The notes under the pieces were generated by a model. That model ran no database searches. It saw nothing but the letters and a program-made list of their open reading frames with translations, and was not told where the DNA came from. Position numbers and translations under genes: made by a program. From assembly GCF_015477775.1 (NCBI RefSeq), contig NZ_JADLQO010000001.1:868001-932000 (forward strand): a stretch of DNA of 64,000 nt, read 5' to 3'. Origin of the DNA: Nocardia abscessus (GTDB lineage: Bacteria > Actinomycetota > Actinomycetes > Mycobacteriales > Mycobacteriaceae). Shown one piece after another: positions 36,164 through 43,782 of the stretch (the first letter of the stretch is position 1; every line of letters starts with the position of its first letter).

Positions 36164-37123
36164 TCAGTGGCCGTGGCCGTGACCGTGGCCATCCGGCGCC
36201 TGCTGCTGACCAGTGTGTTCGTTGTGGGTCGAGGCGTCCACGTCGGGGGTGCCCGGCGCGACGGTCAGGGTGAATTCGGCGGTGCGGACCACGCCCGCGT
36301 GCTGGAAGTCGAGGAACAGGCGATAGTCGCCCGCGCTCGACGCCGTGACGGCGAAGGTGATGCCCGGCCCGGCCGCAGTCACGCCGTCACCGGGGTGGCC
36401 TTCCGGGTGGACGTGCAGGTAGCCCAGGTCGGCGGCGCGCAGCGCCACCAAGTGGCCGTAGGCGCCGAGGTAGGGCTGCAAGTCGGTCACCGGTTTCCCG
36501 GCGCGGCTCACCGACAGCGTCACTTTCGAGGTCCGGCCGGGGGCGACAGTGCCGTCCAGTGTGACGGTGTAGTCGCCGACAGTGGCGGTGCGTGTGGGGG
36601 CGGGCAATCGCTGCGGGTCGTAACCTCCCGCTACCCGGAGGTCCGCGCCCAGCGTCAGGTTGTCGCCGCCCTCGGGTGTGAAGTCGGCGAACACCCGGTA
36701 GTCGCCCGCACGGGTGAGATCGAGCGGGACGCTCCAGGTTCCGTTGCCGTCGAGCACCGGGTGCACGTGCTGGTAGGCGGCCATGTCGCGGCGCACGACG
36801 ATCAAGTGGAGATCCTTGTCGTGGCTGCGCACGTAGCGGGTGACGGGTTTCGCGTCCCGGTCGAGGATGGTGAAACGCAGCGGCACGTTCGTCGCGGCGG
36901 CGGTCTGGGTGGTGTCGAGCCGCAAGGTGTAGCCGCGGTCGGTCGCCATCATTCCTCCAGGTAGAGCGTCTGAGGGGGTTTCGTCCTCGGCGGCGTGAGC
37001 AGTCGAGTCGTGGGTGGCGGGTTCGGTGGGTTCCGGTCCGAGGACCGAACCGGCCACGAGGGCGATCCCGAAGACCGCGGCGAGGCCGAGGGCGAAGCCG
37101 CCGAACTTGGTGGACGCGTTCAT
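36164..37123 (-). CDS. Exported His-rich protein of the copper operon
   Basis: A 319-residue protein with an N-terminal membrane anchor (FALGLAAVFGIALVAGSVL), an acidic linker, two Ig-like beta-domains (VVRRDMAAYQHVHPVLDG and ADLGYLHVHPEGHPGDGV, both with HVHP) and a C-terminal GHGHGHGH tail. The HVHP repeats and His tail could bind copper outside the membrane. It lies between copZ and copA in many actinobacteria; the role is inferred, perhaps as a periplasmic metal acceptor. Confidence 0.75.
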   Translation of the reverse strand: MNASTKFGGFALGLAAVFGIALVAGSVLGPEPTEPATHDSTAHAAEDETPSDALPGGMMATDRGYTLRLDTTQTAAATNVPLRFTILDRDAKPVTRYVRSHDKDLHLIVVRRDMAAYQHVHPVLDGNGTWSVPLDLTRAGDYRVFADFTPEGGDNLTLGADLRVAGGYDPQRLPAPTRTATVGDYTVTLDGTVAPGRTSKVTLSVSRAGKPVTDLQPYLGAYGHLVALRAADLGYLHVHPEGHPGDGVTAAGPGITFAVTASSAGDYRLFLDFQHAGVVRTAEFTLTVAPGTPDVDASTHNEHTGQQQAPDGHGHGHGH

Positions 37124-37137
37124 CGCCGTGCTCCTCG

Positions 37138-37344
37138 TCAGTCGGCGACCGTGTAGCCGGCGCGGGCCACCGCGGCGGCAACGTCGGTGCGCTCGATCGG
37201 GCTCGCGCTCTCGACGGTCACCAGTCCGTCGGCGAGATCGATCGCCACGGAGCCGACGCCGGAGATGCGGCCGATCTCGGTGCGGACCGAGGCGGCGCAG
37301 CCGCCGCAGGTCATGCCGGTCACGGTGACGGTTGTGGTGCTCAT
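37138..37344 (-). CDS. copZ: Copper chaperone, heavy-metal-associated domain
   Basis: A 68-residue protein consisting of one HMA domain. GMTCGGCAASVRTEIG holds the Cu(I)-binding CXXC, with a conserved C-terminal AAVARAGYTV. It carries Cu(I) to the CopA N-terminal domain in the cytosol. It is the first gene of the operon; ATG 37344 lies about 40 bases downstream of the CsoR-like operator, close to a GAGGA box. Confidence 0.9.
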   Translation of the reverse strand: MSTTTVTVTGMTCGGCAASVRTEIGRISGVGSVAIDLADGLVTVESASPIERTDVAAAVARAGYTVAD

Positions 37345-37381
37345 GGTGGTCCTCCTCGGGTAACTGCTTCGTCAGTTACGG

Positions 37382-37396
37382 TACCCCCCTAGGGTA
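37382..37396. promoter_or_regulatory. CsoR-type copper operator
   Basis: TACCCCCCTAGGGTA at 37382-37396 is a palindrome of TACCC and GGGTA around a C-rich centre, followed by TATG. It is close to the known CsoR operators of copper operons, where Cu(I) binding to CsoR releases the DNA. It sits 38 bases upstream of copZ. A csoR gene is not in this window. Confidence 0.6.
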
Positions 37397-37433
37397 TATG
37401 GGTGTCAAGTGTGGCCTTCGGCGCATGCGAGAA

Positions 37434-37465
37434 AGCCCGGTCCGCAGCGGACTGCGGACCGGGCT
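37434..37465 (-). terminator. Rho-independent terminator of the AhpD-like gene
   Basis: AGCCCGGTCCGCAG (37434-37447) and CTGCGGACCGGGCT (37452-37465) form a perfect 14-bp stem with a 4-base loop. Read on the minus strand it ends in TTTCTC. It lies 14 bases beyond the stop at 37479. Confidence 0.75.
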
Positions 37466-37478
37466 CGGGGTGGATCGC

Positions 37479-38231
37479 TCAGGACGAGCGGTAGGTCACG
37501 AGCGCGACGGCGGGAGCCGAGACGATCTGTACTTCGGCGGAATCGGAGACCTCGACGTGCAAGAACCCGCCCTCGATCGCGATGCGCACGTCGGCGACGG
37601 TGCGTGCGGGCTGTCCGTCCCGGTCCAGCAGGGAATAGCCCTCGACCAGGGTGACCTCGGTCGCGGGCCGCCATTTCGCATCCATTGCGGTGCCTTTCGC
37701 CGGTGCCGCGGGCGGGAAGTCGAGTTCCGGCTCGGCGACGTGATTGAAGTAGTTGGACAGGACGTTCAGCGCGACATGGCCGACGATCTCGCTCAGTTCG
37801 GCGTCGCTCACGCCCACCGCGCGCGCCGAGGCGAGAGTGGCGTCATCGATCCGTCCGCGGGTGCGGAGCATGTCACGGGCGAGGCGCAGGATCGCGTCGG
37901 TGTGTGGGTCAGCGGCGCGCGCCGCGCGGGTGTCGATGATCGCCTGCTCGGTCAAGCCCATTCGGTTCGCGCGCATGGTGTGCGCGGCTGTGCAGTAGTC
38001 GCAGCCGTTCTCCCTCGCGACCAGCAGGGCGAGCTGTTCGCGAATGCGGGCCGAGAGTTTCCCTCGGCCCAGCGCTTCGCGCAGGTTCAGGTAGCCGCGC
38101 AGGGTTGCCGGGCTGTTCGCCATGGCGGCATAGAGATTCGGGACGCGGCCCAGTTGGCGCTCCACCTCGGTGAGCAGCTCGGTCTGCTCGGCATCGGCGG
38201 AGTTGGTGGGCACAAGGGTCAGGCGGGACAT
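37479..38231 (-). CDS. Carboxymuconolactone decarboxylase/AhpD-like protein with C-terminal extension
   Basis: A 250-residue protein. Residues about 1-175 are the CMD/AhpD fold with the active pair CDYCTAAH. The remaining 75 residues (MDAKWRPATEVTLVEGYSLL to the end) form a beta-rich part that I do not recognise, possibly a formerly separate protein fused in frame. AhpD-like proteins reduce peroxides or alkyl hydroperoxides. ATG 38231 follows GGAGG by five bases. Its promoter region is shared with a divergent TetR gene and holds three operator repeats, so TetR repression is likely. Confidence 0.78.
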   Translation of the reverse strand: MSRLTLVPTNSADAEQTELLTEVERQLGRVPNLYAAMANSPATLRGYLNLREALGRGKLSARIREQLALLVARENGCDYCTAAHTMRANRMGLTEQAIIDTRAARAADPHTDAILRLARDMLRTRGRIDDATLASARAVGVSDAELSEIVGHVALNVLSNYFNHVAEPELDFPPAAPAKGTAMDAKWRPATEVTLVEGYSLLDRDGQPARTVADVRIAIEGGFLHVEVSDSAEVQIVSAPAVALVTYRSS

Positions 38232-38243
38232 CGAAGCCTCCAG

Positions 38244-38279
38244 CTCGGACAACTCGGATAACTCGGATAACTCTGATAA
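38244..38279. repeat. Four tandem 9-bp repeats in the 5' region of the AhpD-like gene
   Basis: The unit CTCGGATAA occurs four times in a row with one change each in the first and last copy (CTCGGACAA, CTCTGATAA). It lies between the ribosome site and the operators. Such units can vary in number and change expression; here it is in the leader of the minus-strand gene. Confidence 0.7.
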
Positions 38280-38291
38280 CGCGGACAAGAT

Positions 38292-38367
38292 GGTACCGAT
38301 CGGTGCCGATTCGAGACGGTACTGACCGGTTCCATATCGGTCAAGCTGGACGGTACCGATCAGTTCC
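38292..38367. promoter_or_regulatory. Three TetR-type operators
   Basis: GGTACCGATCGGTGCC (38292-38307), GGTACTGACCGGTTCC (38318-38333) and GGTACCGATCAGTTCC (38352-38367) share the form GGTACYGAYCRGTKCC, which is nearly self-complementary. They lie between the AhpD-like gene and the TetR gene, so both are probably autoregulated by it. Confidence 0.65.
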
Positions 38368-38386
38368 GTTCTGCTACCGTGGCAGC

Positions 38387-38944
38387 ATGGCAACCCGGGC
38401 CAAGCAGCGCTTGCTCACCACGGCGGAAGACCTGTTCTACGCCGAGGGCATCCGTGCCGTCGGCATCGACCGCCTGCTCCAGGAGTCGGGCGTGGGCCGC
38501 GCTTCCTTCTATCGCCATTTCGCGAGCAAGGACGACCTGATCGTCGCGGTGCTGGAGGACCGCGACCGCCGCTGGCTGGGCTGGTTGCGGGAATCGGTCG
38601 AGGCGAAGACCGACGACCCGGCCGCCCGCCCGCTCGCCGTCTTCGACGCCTTGGCGGACCGGTTCGCCCGCAAGGATTTCCGCGGCTGCGCCTTCATCAA
38701 CACCATGGTCGAGGTCGCCGATCGCGCGAGCGCCGCGCATCAGGTCGCCGATCGGCACAAGCGCCGTGTCATCGCTTATCTGAGCGAACTTCTCACCGAG
38801 GCGGGGAGATCGGACGCCACCGAACTGGCCGCCGAACTCGCGCTCCTGGTCGACGGTGCGATCGTCACCGCCGTCCGCGAGGGAACCCCGGACGCCGCGA
38901 ACCGTGCGCGAACCATCGCCCAGCGTTTGCTAGCCGCGCAGTAG
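38387..38944 (+). CDS. TetR-family repressor
   Basis: A 185-residue regulator. Residues 5-50 are the helix-turn-helix (LLTTAEDLFYAEGIRAVGIDRLLQESGVGRASFYRHFASKDDLIVAVL). The rest is an alpha-helical ligand pocket with KDFRGCAFINTMVE, typical of the LfrR/BetI-like group. ATG 38387 follows the third operator by 20 bases. It probably senses a small organic molecule and controls the divergent AhpD-like gene. Confidence 0.85.
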   Translation: MATRAKQRLLTTAEDLFYAEGIRAVGIDRLLQESGVGRASFYRHFASKDDLIVAVLEDRDRRWLGWLRESVEAKTDDPAARPLAVFDALADRFARKDFRGCAFINTMVEVADRASAAHQVADRHKRRVIAYLSELLTEAGRSDATELAAELALLVDGAIVTAVREGTPDAANRARTIAQRLLAAQ

Positions 38945-39049
38945 ACCGCTTCGAGACCGGGGTGCGGTGACGCGAGGCCGCGATGCGTCTCCCAGAGTGA
39001 TGGCTCGGCGCACGGATTCGCTGTCGCGTGACGGCGGCACCCCCGCGGA

Positions 39050-39766
39050 TCAGGCGGAGTGCAGGTTGCGCGCGGTGGGTGAGGTCTCGGTGGTGGCCGG
39101 GTCGGGGTAGGTGCCGAAGAGGCGGTCGGCGGTGCCCGAGCTGGTGACCGTGAACCAGTAGTGCTCGTTCTTGTAGTGGTGGTGGCGATGGTTGCGCCAG
39201 ACCGCCCGGTAGAGCGAGCCTTTCGGCTTGTAGTCGGTGTGGACGAGGTAGTGCGTCCACTCGTAACCGAGGCCGAGCAGGGTGATGGTGATCAGGAAGG
39301 TCAGCCCGAGACCCAGGCGGGGGAAGGCGAACAGCGCCAGCGCGGCCAGGACCACGACCAGCACCGACAGTGTTCTCGTCGGGATGAAGATCAGCGGGAT
39401 GTCGCGCGGGTCCACGTGGTGCTCGCGGTGCTTGCGGGCCAGTTCGCTGTCCAACGCGATCGGGCCGAGCCGCCGTGGCCGCCAATGCAACACGGTGACG
39501 TGCACGATCCATTCGAAGACCGGGAACAACGCCAGCATCACGGCTGGAACCAGCAGGTCGGTCGGCTGCCAGTCACCGACGACGATCCGGGCGATCACCG
39601 CGCCCACCAGCGCGGTCCCGATCATCCACGGCGATGGATGGCGGAGGAATTCTTCGAAGGCCTGTCCGAGGGTGAGTCCGCGGCGCAGTGCCCGCTCGTC
39701 TCTGCGTACCCGCGCCCGCGCGTCGGTCTCGATCGAATCGCGTTCGGATGCCTTGGATTTGGTCAT
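39050..39766 (-). CDS. Membrane fatty-acid hydroxylase/sterol desaturase-superfamily enzyme
   Basis: A 238-residue protein with four hydrophobic helices and the diiron His boxes HREHH, HTDYKPKG and HRHHHYKNEHYW. These are the ligands of a nonheme diiron centre that hydroxylates or desaturates lipid chains in the membrane. Length and spacing match bacterial fatty-acid hydroxylases. It is co-transcribed with the FadR/GntR gene eight bases upstream, so the regulator likely reads the lipid state. Confidence 0.8.
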   Translation of the reverse strand: MTKSKASERDSIETDARARVRRDERALRRGLTLGQAFEEFLRHPSPWMIGTALVGAVIARIVVGDWQPTDLLVPAVMLALFPVFEWIVHVTVLHWRPRRLGPIALDSELARKHREHHVDPRDIPLIFIPTRTLSVLVVVLAALALFAFPRLGLGLTFLITITLLGLGYEWTHYLVHTDYKPKGSLYRAVWRNHRHHHYKNEHYWFTVTSSGTADRLFGTYPDPATTETSPTARNLHSA

Positions 39767-39774
39767 GTTCGTTC

Positions 39775-40512
39775 CTAGCTGTGCGTGACCGGTGGTCCGC
39801 CGAGGACCTCGATCAGAGCGGTGGTCGCCGGCTCGAGCAGCGCCCGAGCGGTGGTGGCGGCCTTCTGCGGCCGGCCCGCCGCGATGGCGGCGGCCAGTTC
39901 GCGGTATGCCTCGACATTGCCCACCTCGGCGGACATGATCGGGGCCAGCGCCGCGAGCGCCGGTTCATAGGCGGCGCGCAACATGTTGAACATCAACCGG
40001 AAGACGATCGAGTCGGCCGCGTCCACGACGTGATCCCAGAACTCCATCGCGTGCCGCTGCTGGACGATCGGATCCTGTTCGACGGCAAGCGCTTCGACCG
40101 ACGCCTCCAGTAGGGGGCGGACCTCGCCTGCGCCGATCGCGCCGACCCGGCACGCGGCCAACTCCGCCACCTTCGGCCCGTTGTGCAGCCGGGCCTCCAG
40201 AATGCTGCGAGCGACGGCCGGGTCCAGCTCCCCGGCCTGCACCAGCAGCCTGGGCAGAACCTCGAGCCCCGCGCCGCGCCGATAGTCCAGCACGGTCGTC
40301 GCGTCACCCTGTCGCACGGATACCAACCCCGCCGCGGCCAGCCGCTGTAGCGCTTCCCGCACCGCGGGCCGGGACACCCCCAGCGCCTCCGCCAACTGCC
40401 GCTCACTGGGCAAGGTCGCCCCCGGCGCCAGCTCTCCACTGAGCACATCCGCGGCGATCTGCTCGAACACGTCCGCCGACACCGACCGCTTGACCACTGG
40501 TTGCAACGCCAT
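39775..40512 (-). CDS. FadR/GntR-family regulator
   Basis: A 245-residue repressor. The winged helix-turn-helix is at residues 10-75 ([30 protein letters not shown]). The FCD effector domain follows, with [17 protein letters not shown] and [18 protein letters not shown] carrying His residues for metal or acyl-ligand. ATG 40512. The promoter has a FadR-like palindrome (40549-40559), so it is likely autoregulated and controls the following hydroxylase. Confidence 0.85.
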   Translation of the reverse strand: MALQPVVKRSVSADVFEQIAADVLSGELAPGATLPSERQLAEALGVSRPAVREALQRLAAAGLVSVRQGDATTVLDYRRGAGLEVLPRLLVQAGELDPAVARSILEARLHNGPKVAELAACRVGAIGAGEVRPLLEASVEALAVEQDPIVQQRHAMEFWDHVVDAADSIVFRLMFNMLRAAYEPALAALAPIMSAEVGNVEAYRELAAAIAAGRPQKAATTARALLEPATTALIEVLGGPPVTHS

Positions 40513-40548
40513 GCGTCCACTGTGCGCCTTGTTGGTCAGGAGGTCAAG

Positions 40549-40559
40549 TGGTCAGACCA
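40549..40559. promoter_or_regulatory. FadR-like operator
   Basis: TGGTCAGACCA is a perfect 11-bp palindrome (centre A) and matches the core TGGTCNGACCA of FadR sites. It lies 37 bases before the GntR start, suggesting autorepression. Confidence 0.6.
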
Positions 40560-40766
40560 ATTGCCCAGAGATTGCCGACCCAGTCGGAGCGGTGCGGACA
40601 GATGTACTCGCCCGCTCCTCGCGAAGCGAAAATCGGTTCGGAGAACGGCTACACCTCGGTAGTGTGTGCAGTCGGGGCTTCATGGGGACTTTCCGCAAGA
40701 TCGCTTCCGCTCCGCTGGCTGCGATCCGAGGGACCGGCGAGTTCGTGACAAGGGGAGATGTACTCG

Positions 40767-41678
40767 GTGCCGGAAATATCACTGCGCTCGGCCGGCGCCG
40801 CCGATCTGTCCTTCATCGGGGAACTCTGCGCGCGCAGTACGTCCATACGCGCTGAGGGAATCGGATATCCCCGCTGTGCGGACGAGCACGAACTGATGGC
40901 CGAGCTCGCACTTTACGACAACGAACTGGAACGGCACCTGCTCATCGTGTGCGATGCGGCAGGCACAGCGGTCGGCTGCACCGGTTTGCTGGTGTCCGAC
41001 ACCGATGCGGTCTGCTATCTGATCGGGCCGCTGCTCCATGGGGCATGGCGAACCGTCGAAACCGCAGAGCGGACGCTGGAACTGGTCCTCGCGCAGCGGG
41101 TCGCGCCCAGCGCACTGGTCGGCTACATCGAGGATGACAACGTCGTCCTGGCGGAGGCGCTGCGGCGCAACGGCTGGCGTCGCGGCGCGGCGCAGCTGGA
41201 GATGAGCTGCGAGATTCCGGCGACCGGAACCGGCTGCCGGACGGTTGCCGGGCAGCCTCCCATTCGGCAACTGTCGAGCAGCGGTGATCCGGGATTCCCG
41301 GCCGTCGCGGAAATGCTCGGCAGACACCATCATTGGTCATCCGACCCGCGAGCGCGGCTCGCCGACTACCTCGATGACGGCTATCAGGTCGCTGTCCTGG
41401 AGTCGGCCGGGCATCTCGCTGGTTGTGCGGTCTGGATCCATGTCAGCGGTACCGACTTCGGCCGCCTCGACTATCTGTCGGTGTCGGAGGAGTTTCGGGG
41501 CAGATCGTATGGCACGGCCCTGACCCGGCATGTGCTGGCCGAAGCGGCACACACCGACGCGATCGAGCGCATCTATCTCAGTGTCGACCCGGGCAACGAG
41601 GCCGCGCGTCGCGTGTACCGTGCCTGCGGCTTCGAGGAGGGGATCATCTCGCGGCAGTACTCGTACTCGCGCTGGTAG
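40767..41678 (+). CDS. GNAT-family acetyltransferase
   Basis: About 303 residues. The C-terminal part is a standard GNAT domain (GRLDYLSVSEEFRGRSYGTALTRHVL for the acetyl-CoA loop, NEAARRVYRACGFEEG). The N-terminal half resembles a second, degenerate GNAT fold (LIVCDAAGTAVGCTGLLVS). AAGGGGAG lies nine bases before GTG 40767 and overlaps the ATG at 40758, so the GTG is preferred. The substrate is unknown. It is the last ordinary gene before the biosynthetic cluster. Confidence 0.75.
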   Translation: MPEISLRSAGAADLSFIGELCARSTSIRAEGIGYPRCADEHELMAELALYDNELERHLLIVCDAAGTAVGCTGLLVSDTDAVCYLIGPLLHGAWRTVETAERTLELVLAQRVAPSALVGYIEDDNVVLAEALRRNGWRRGAAQLEMSCEIPATGTGCRTVAGQPPIRQLSSSGDPGFPAVAEMLGRHHHWSSDPRARLADYLDDGYQVAVLESAGHLAGCAVWIHVSGTDFGRLDYLSVSEEFRGRSYGTALTRHVLAEAAHTDAIERIYLSVDPGNEAARRVYRACGFEEGIISRQYSYSRW

Positions 41679-41890
41679 CGCGGTGGTGCAGACTGAGAGG
41701 TCATCTGGGGTCGCACCCCCGGCTCGCTGTTGCCGATCGCCTGGGCCTCGACCGGGGCCTGAGCCTGCGCGGGAGCGACGGACATCAGCACCGCGCCGGC
41801 CAGCAGGGCGCCCGCCACGATGGGTGATCGACTCGAATCGCCGGTACTGCCACAAGCCCTCGCGAACCACCCGCAGACTTCGAAGCTCAC
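41573..41890 (-). pseudogene. Possible remnant of a small secreted protein
   Basis: From GTG 41890 the minus strand encodes a basic start, a hydrophobic run (IVAGALLAGAVLMSVAPAQAQA) that reads as a full signal peptide, then about 55 residues which run antisense into the end of the GNAT gene. The signal-like half is clear; the rest carries no recognisable domain. I take it as the broken 5' end of an exported protein, placed at the border of the biosynthetic cluster. Confidence 0.25.
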
Positions 41891-41891
41891 G

Positions 41892-41927
41892 TGTCCGGTC
41901 CGGACACCTGAGCTGTCCGGACCGGAC
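41892..41927. promoter_or_regulatory. Large palindromic operator upstream of the StrR-like gene
   Basis: TGTCCGGTCCGGACA (41892-41906) and TGTCCGGACCGGAC (41914-41927) form one large inverted repeat: 14-bp arms with a 7-base spacer. Each half is itself nearly self-complementary. It lies about 200 bases before the StrR-like regulator start. The same unit occurs at 56188 and 61025. Confidence 0.6.
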
Positions 41928-42123
41928 GCCAGCTTTTGGGCTATGACCTGCGTGTTGGGCGTGGCCTGCACGTTGGCCCGCAGTCTTGCTCGAGTTGGCA
42001 AGCTGCCGGATCCGTACTGTAGAGGGCGGCCGACCAGTCCGAGGACGCGCAGCAGCGGGCTGGCGCCGAATGCTCTTGCCGAGCTGTAAGTCGAGTCACG
42101 GGGGTACGGGGAGATGCGCACGA

Positions 42124-43128
42124 ATGATTGATGAGGACCGAAGTTCCGGACGAGCAGAAGACCGCAATGAGCTCGACGATCTGTTGAGCCGTCAGGTGGC
42201 AGCCGAAACAGTTGAGGTTCCGTTGTCCCGGTTACGGCTGGGCTTATCGCCGCGGAAAGACGGTGAGAGCGAAGCTCATGTGAGGGCATTGGCGGAAGCA
42301 GCGGACCAATGGCCGCCAATTGTTGTGCACCGCTCAACGATGCGGGTGGTGGACGGTGCTCATCGGCTGCGTGCTGCAGAATGGCGCGGTGACGCGACAA
42401 TTCGGGTGCGCTTCTTCGAGGGTCGCGAGATCGACGCATTCGTGTTGGCCGTCAAGGGCAATGTAGCCCACGGCCTGCCCTTGACTCGGGCTGAACGTCT
42501 CGCGGCGGCGGTTCGGATCATTGAGAGTCACCCGCAATGGTCGGACCGGTTGGTGGCGTCGGCAAGCGGCGTCAGCCCACGGACAGTGGCGACATTACGA
42601 AGTTCAACCGGCGACGAGCAGCAGTTGAACGCGCGACATGGCCGCGACGGCAAGATACGGCCGCTGCACAGTGCCGAAGCGCGGCTACGAGCAAAAGAAC
42701 TGCTGGAGTCGGATGGGAACCGGTCGCTGCGTGAAATTGCCGAACAGGTCGGCCTGTCTCCGGCGACAGTCGCAGACGTGCGCCGCAGGCTGGCGTGCGG
42801 CGAGGACGCAGTACCCGACGGGGCGCGGCCCCGGCGCAGCCGAGGCACATCTGGACGAGACCTTGTCGACTACGGTCGGGTTGTAGGACTGCTGCAACGC
42901 GATCCCGCCCTGCGGGCGAGCCAACTCGGCCGCACGCTGCTGCCAGTGCTGAGCCTCGATCTGTCCGATCTTTCGGCTAGAGACAGTGTGCTCGGACGTC
43001 TGCCCGCACATACCGTGATGTTGATCGCCAAGGCAGCAGGCGGATGGGCGCAAGTATGGAAAAACCTCGCCGAAGAACTTGCTGCCGACATCGATCAGGT
43101 TCCCCCTGCTGCTCGAGGCGGAACTTGA
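42124..43128 (+). CDS. StrR-like pathway regulator (ParB N-terminal domain)
   Basis: A 334-residue regulator. Residues about 35-125 are the ParB/Srx-like domain (VEVPLSRLRLGLSPRKDGE, PPIVVHRSTMRVVDGAHRLRAAEWRG). The middle has two helix-turn-helix segments (ASGVSPRTVATLRSS and LREIAEQVGLSPATVADVRRRL). This is the layout of StrR, the streptomycin activator, and its relatives in glycopeptide and aminocoumarin clusters, which bind inverted repeats in cluster promoters. ATG 42124 has GGGGAG 11 bases upstream. It probably activates the whole 43-64 kb cluster through the shared palindromes. Confidence 0.85.
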   Translation: MIDEDRSSGRAEDRNELDDLLSRQVAAETVEVPLSRLRLGLSPRKDGESEAHVRALAEAADQWPPIVVHRSTMRVVDGAHRLRAAEWRGDATIRVRFFEGREIDAFVLAVKGNVAHGLPLTRAERLAAAVRIIESHPQWSDRLVASASGVSPRTVATLRSSTGDEQQLNARHGRDGKIRPLHSAEARLRAKELLESDGNRSLREIAEQVGLSPATVADVRRRLACGEDAVPDGARPRRSRGTSGRDLVDYGRVVGLLQRDPALRASQLGRTLLPVLSLDLSDLSARDSVLGRLPAHTVMLIAKAAGGWAQVWKNLAEELAADIDQVPPAARGGT

Positions 43129-43494
43129 ACCACTTGAATGTCATCCATTCACAAGTTTGAAAGCACTTCGATGCCAGCGGCGCAGACCGACTGCGAAATA
43201 TAGCGATCTGTAGATTTACGATTCAGCTCGAATTATAAGCAGTAGGACGCTCCCGACACCGATGCCGACGGACGGCTTGTGGCGGCAGCCTCAGGTGGCG
43301 TAGCTCTCTGATCCGGACGAGGCTTCACCATGCTGACTCGATTCTACCCTTTCGAAGTCGTCAGTCCATTTCATGCCTGTTGAGCGGACAATTCAGAAAT
43401 CTTGACAGACTCATTGGCCCATGTAATCGTAAAGTTCCTGTGCTGCATTGAAGTACAGGACGCCATTTACTCGAGGATTTAAGGGGGTGTTAAT
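43129..43494. promoter_or_regulatory. Intergenic region with promoter for the peptide/radical SAM operon
   Basis: No gene is credible here; the GC content drops sharply. TTGACA (43402-43407) followed after 16 bases by TAATCG (43424-43429) is a good sigma-A type pair. CCTGT and ACAGG (about 43437-43459) can form a small hairpin in the leader. The ribosome site GGGGG precedes the peptide gene at 43495. Confidence 0.5.
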
Positions 43495-43674
43495 ATGAGC
43501 CAGAACAAGAGCGATCTGCAGGCCACTCAGGAACGCGCTAACTTCGCAAAATTCATGGAAGCGATGCGCGATTCCGATCCGGTCTGGCAGGATCGAGTGG
43601 TTACAGCCTTCACGTCTAGCGTTTCGACGCGGGACTGGGCGTTGCTGACCGACGAGATGCGCGATCAGGATTGA
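43495..43674 (+). CDS. Short acidic peptide, probable substrate (precursor) of the following radical SAM enzyme
   Basis: A 59-residue peptide from ATG 43495, with GGGGG eight bases upstream. It begins MSQNKSDLQATQERANF and ends with TDEMRDQD. It is acidic, has no Cys, no signal peptide and no Gly-Gly. It contains FAKFMEAM, VWQDRVV, AFTSSVS and DWALL. Its small size, position as first gene and the next gene being a radical SAM protein suggest a RiPP precursor. WQD is a tripeptide pattern seen in aromatic-ring crosslinks (triceptides), but this assignment is inference. An alternative is a small scaffold or regulator protein. Confidence 0.65.
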   Translation: MSQNKSDLQATQERANFAKFMEAMRDSDPVWQDRVVTAFTSSVSTRDWALLTDEMRDQD

Positions 43675-43782
43675 CGCACATAGTTGGCACGGGGGTGATT
43701 CATCCATCCCCGTGCCAACCATCGGTCCCTCTTCCCGGGCGCCGGGAAACATCGAATTCCAGCCAGTGAGAGCGAGTAAGAG

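Noticed and set aside
42113..42130. Five-codon leader frame overlapping the start of the StrR-like gene
   Set aside because: Too short to separate from chance; no codon bias for attenuation.
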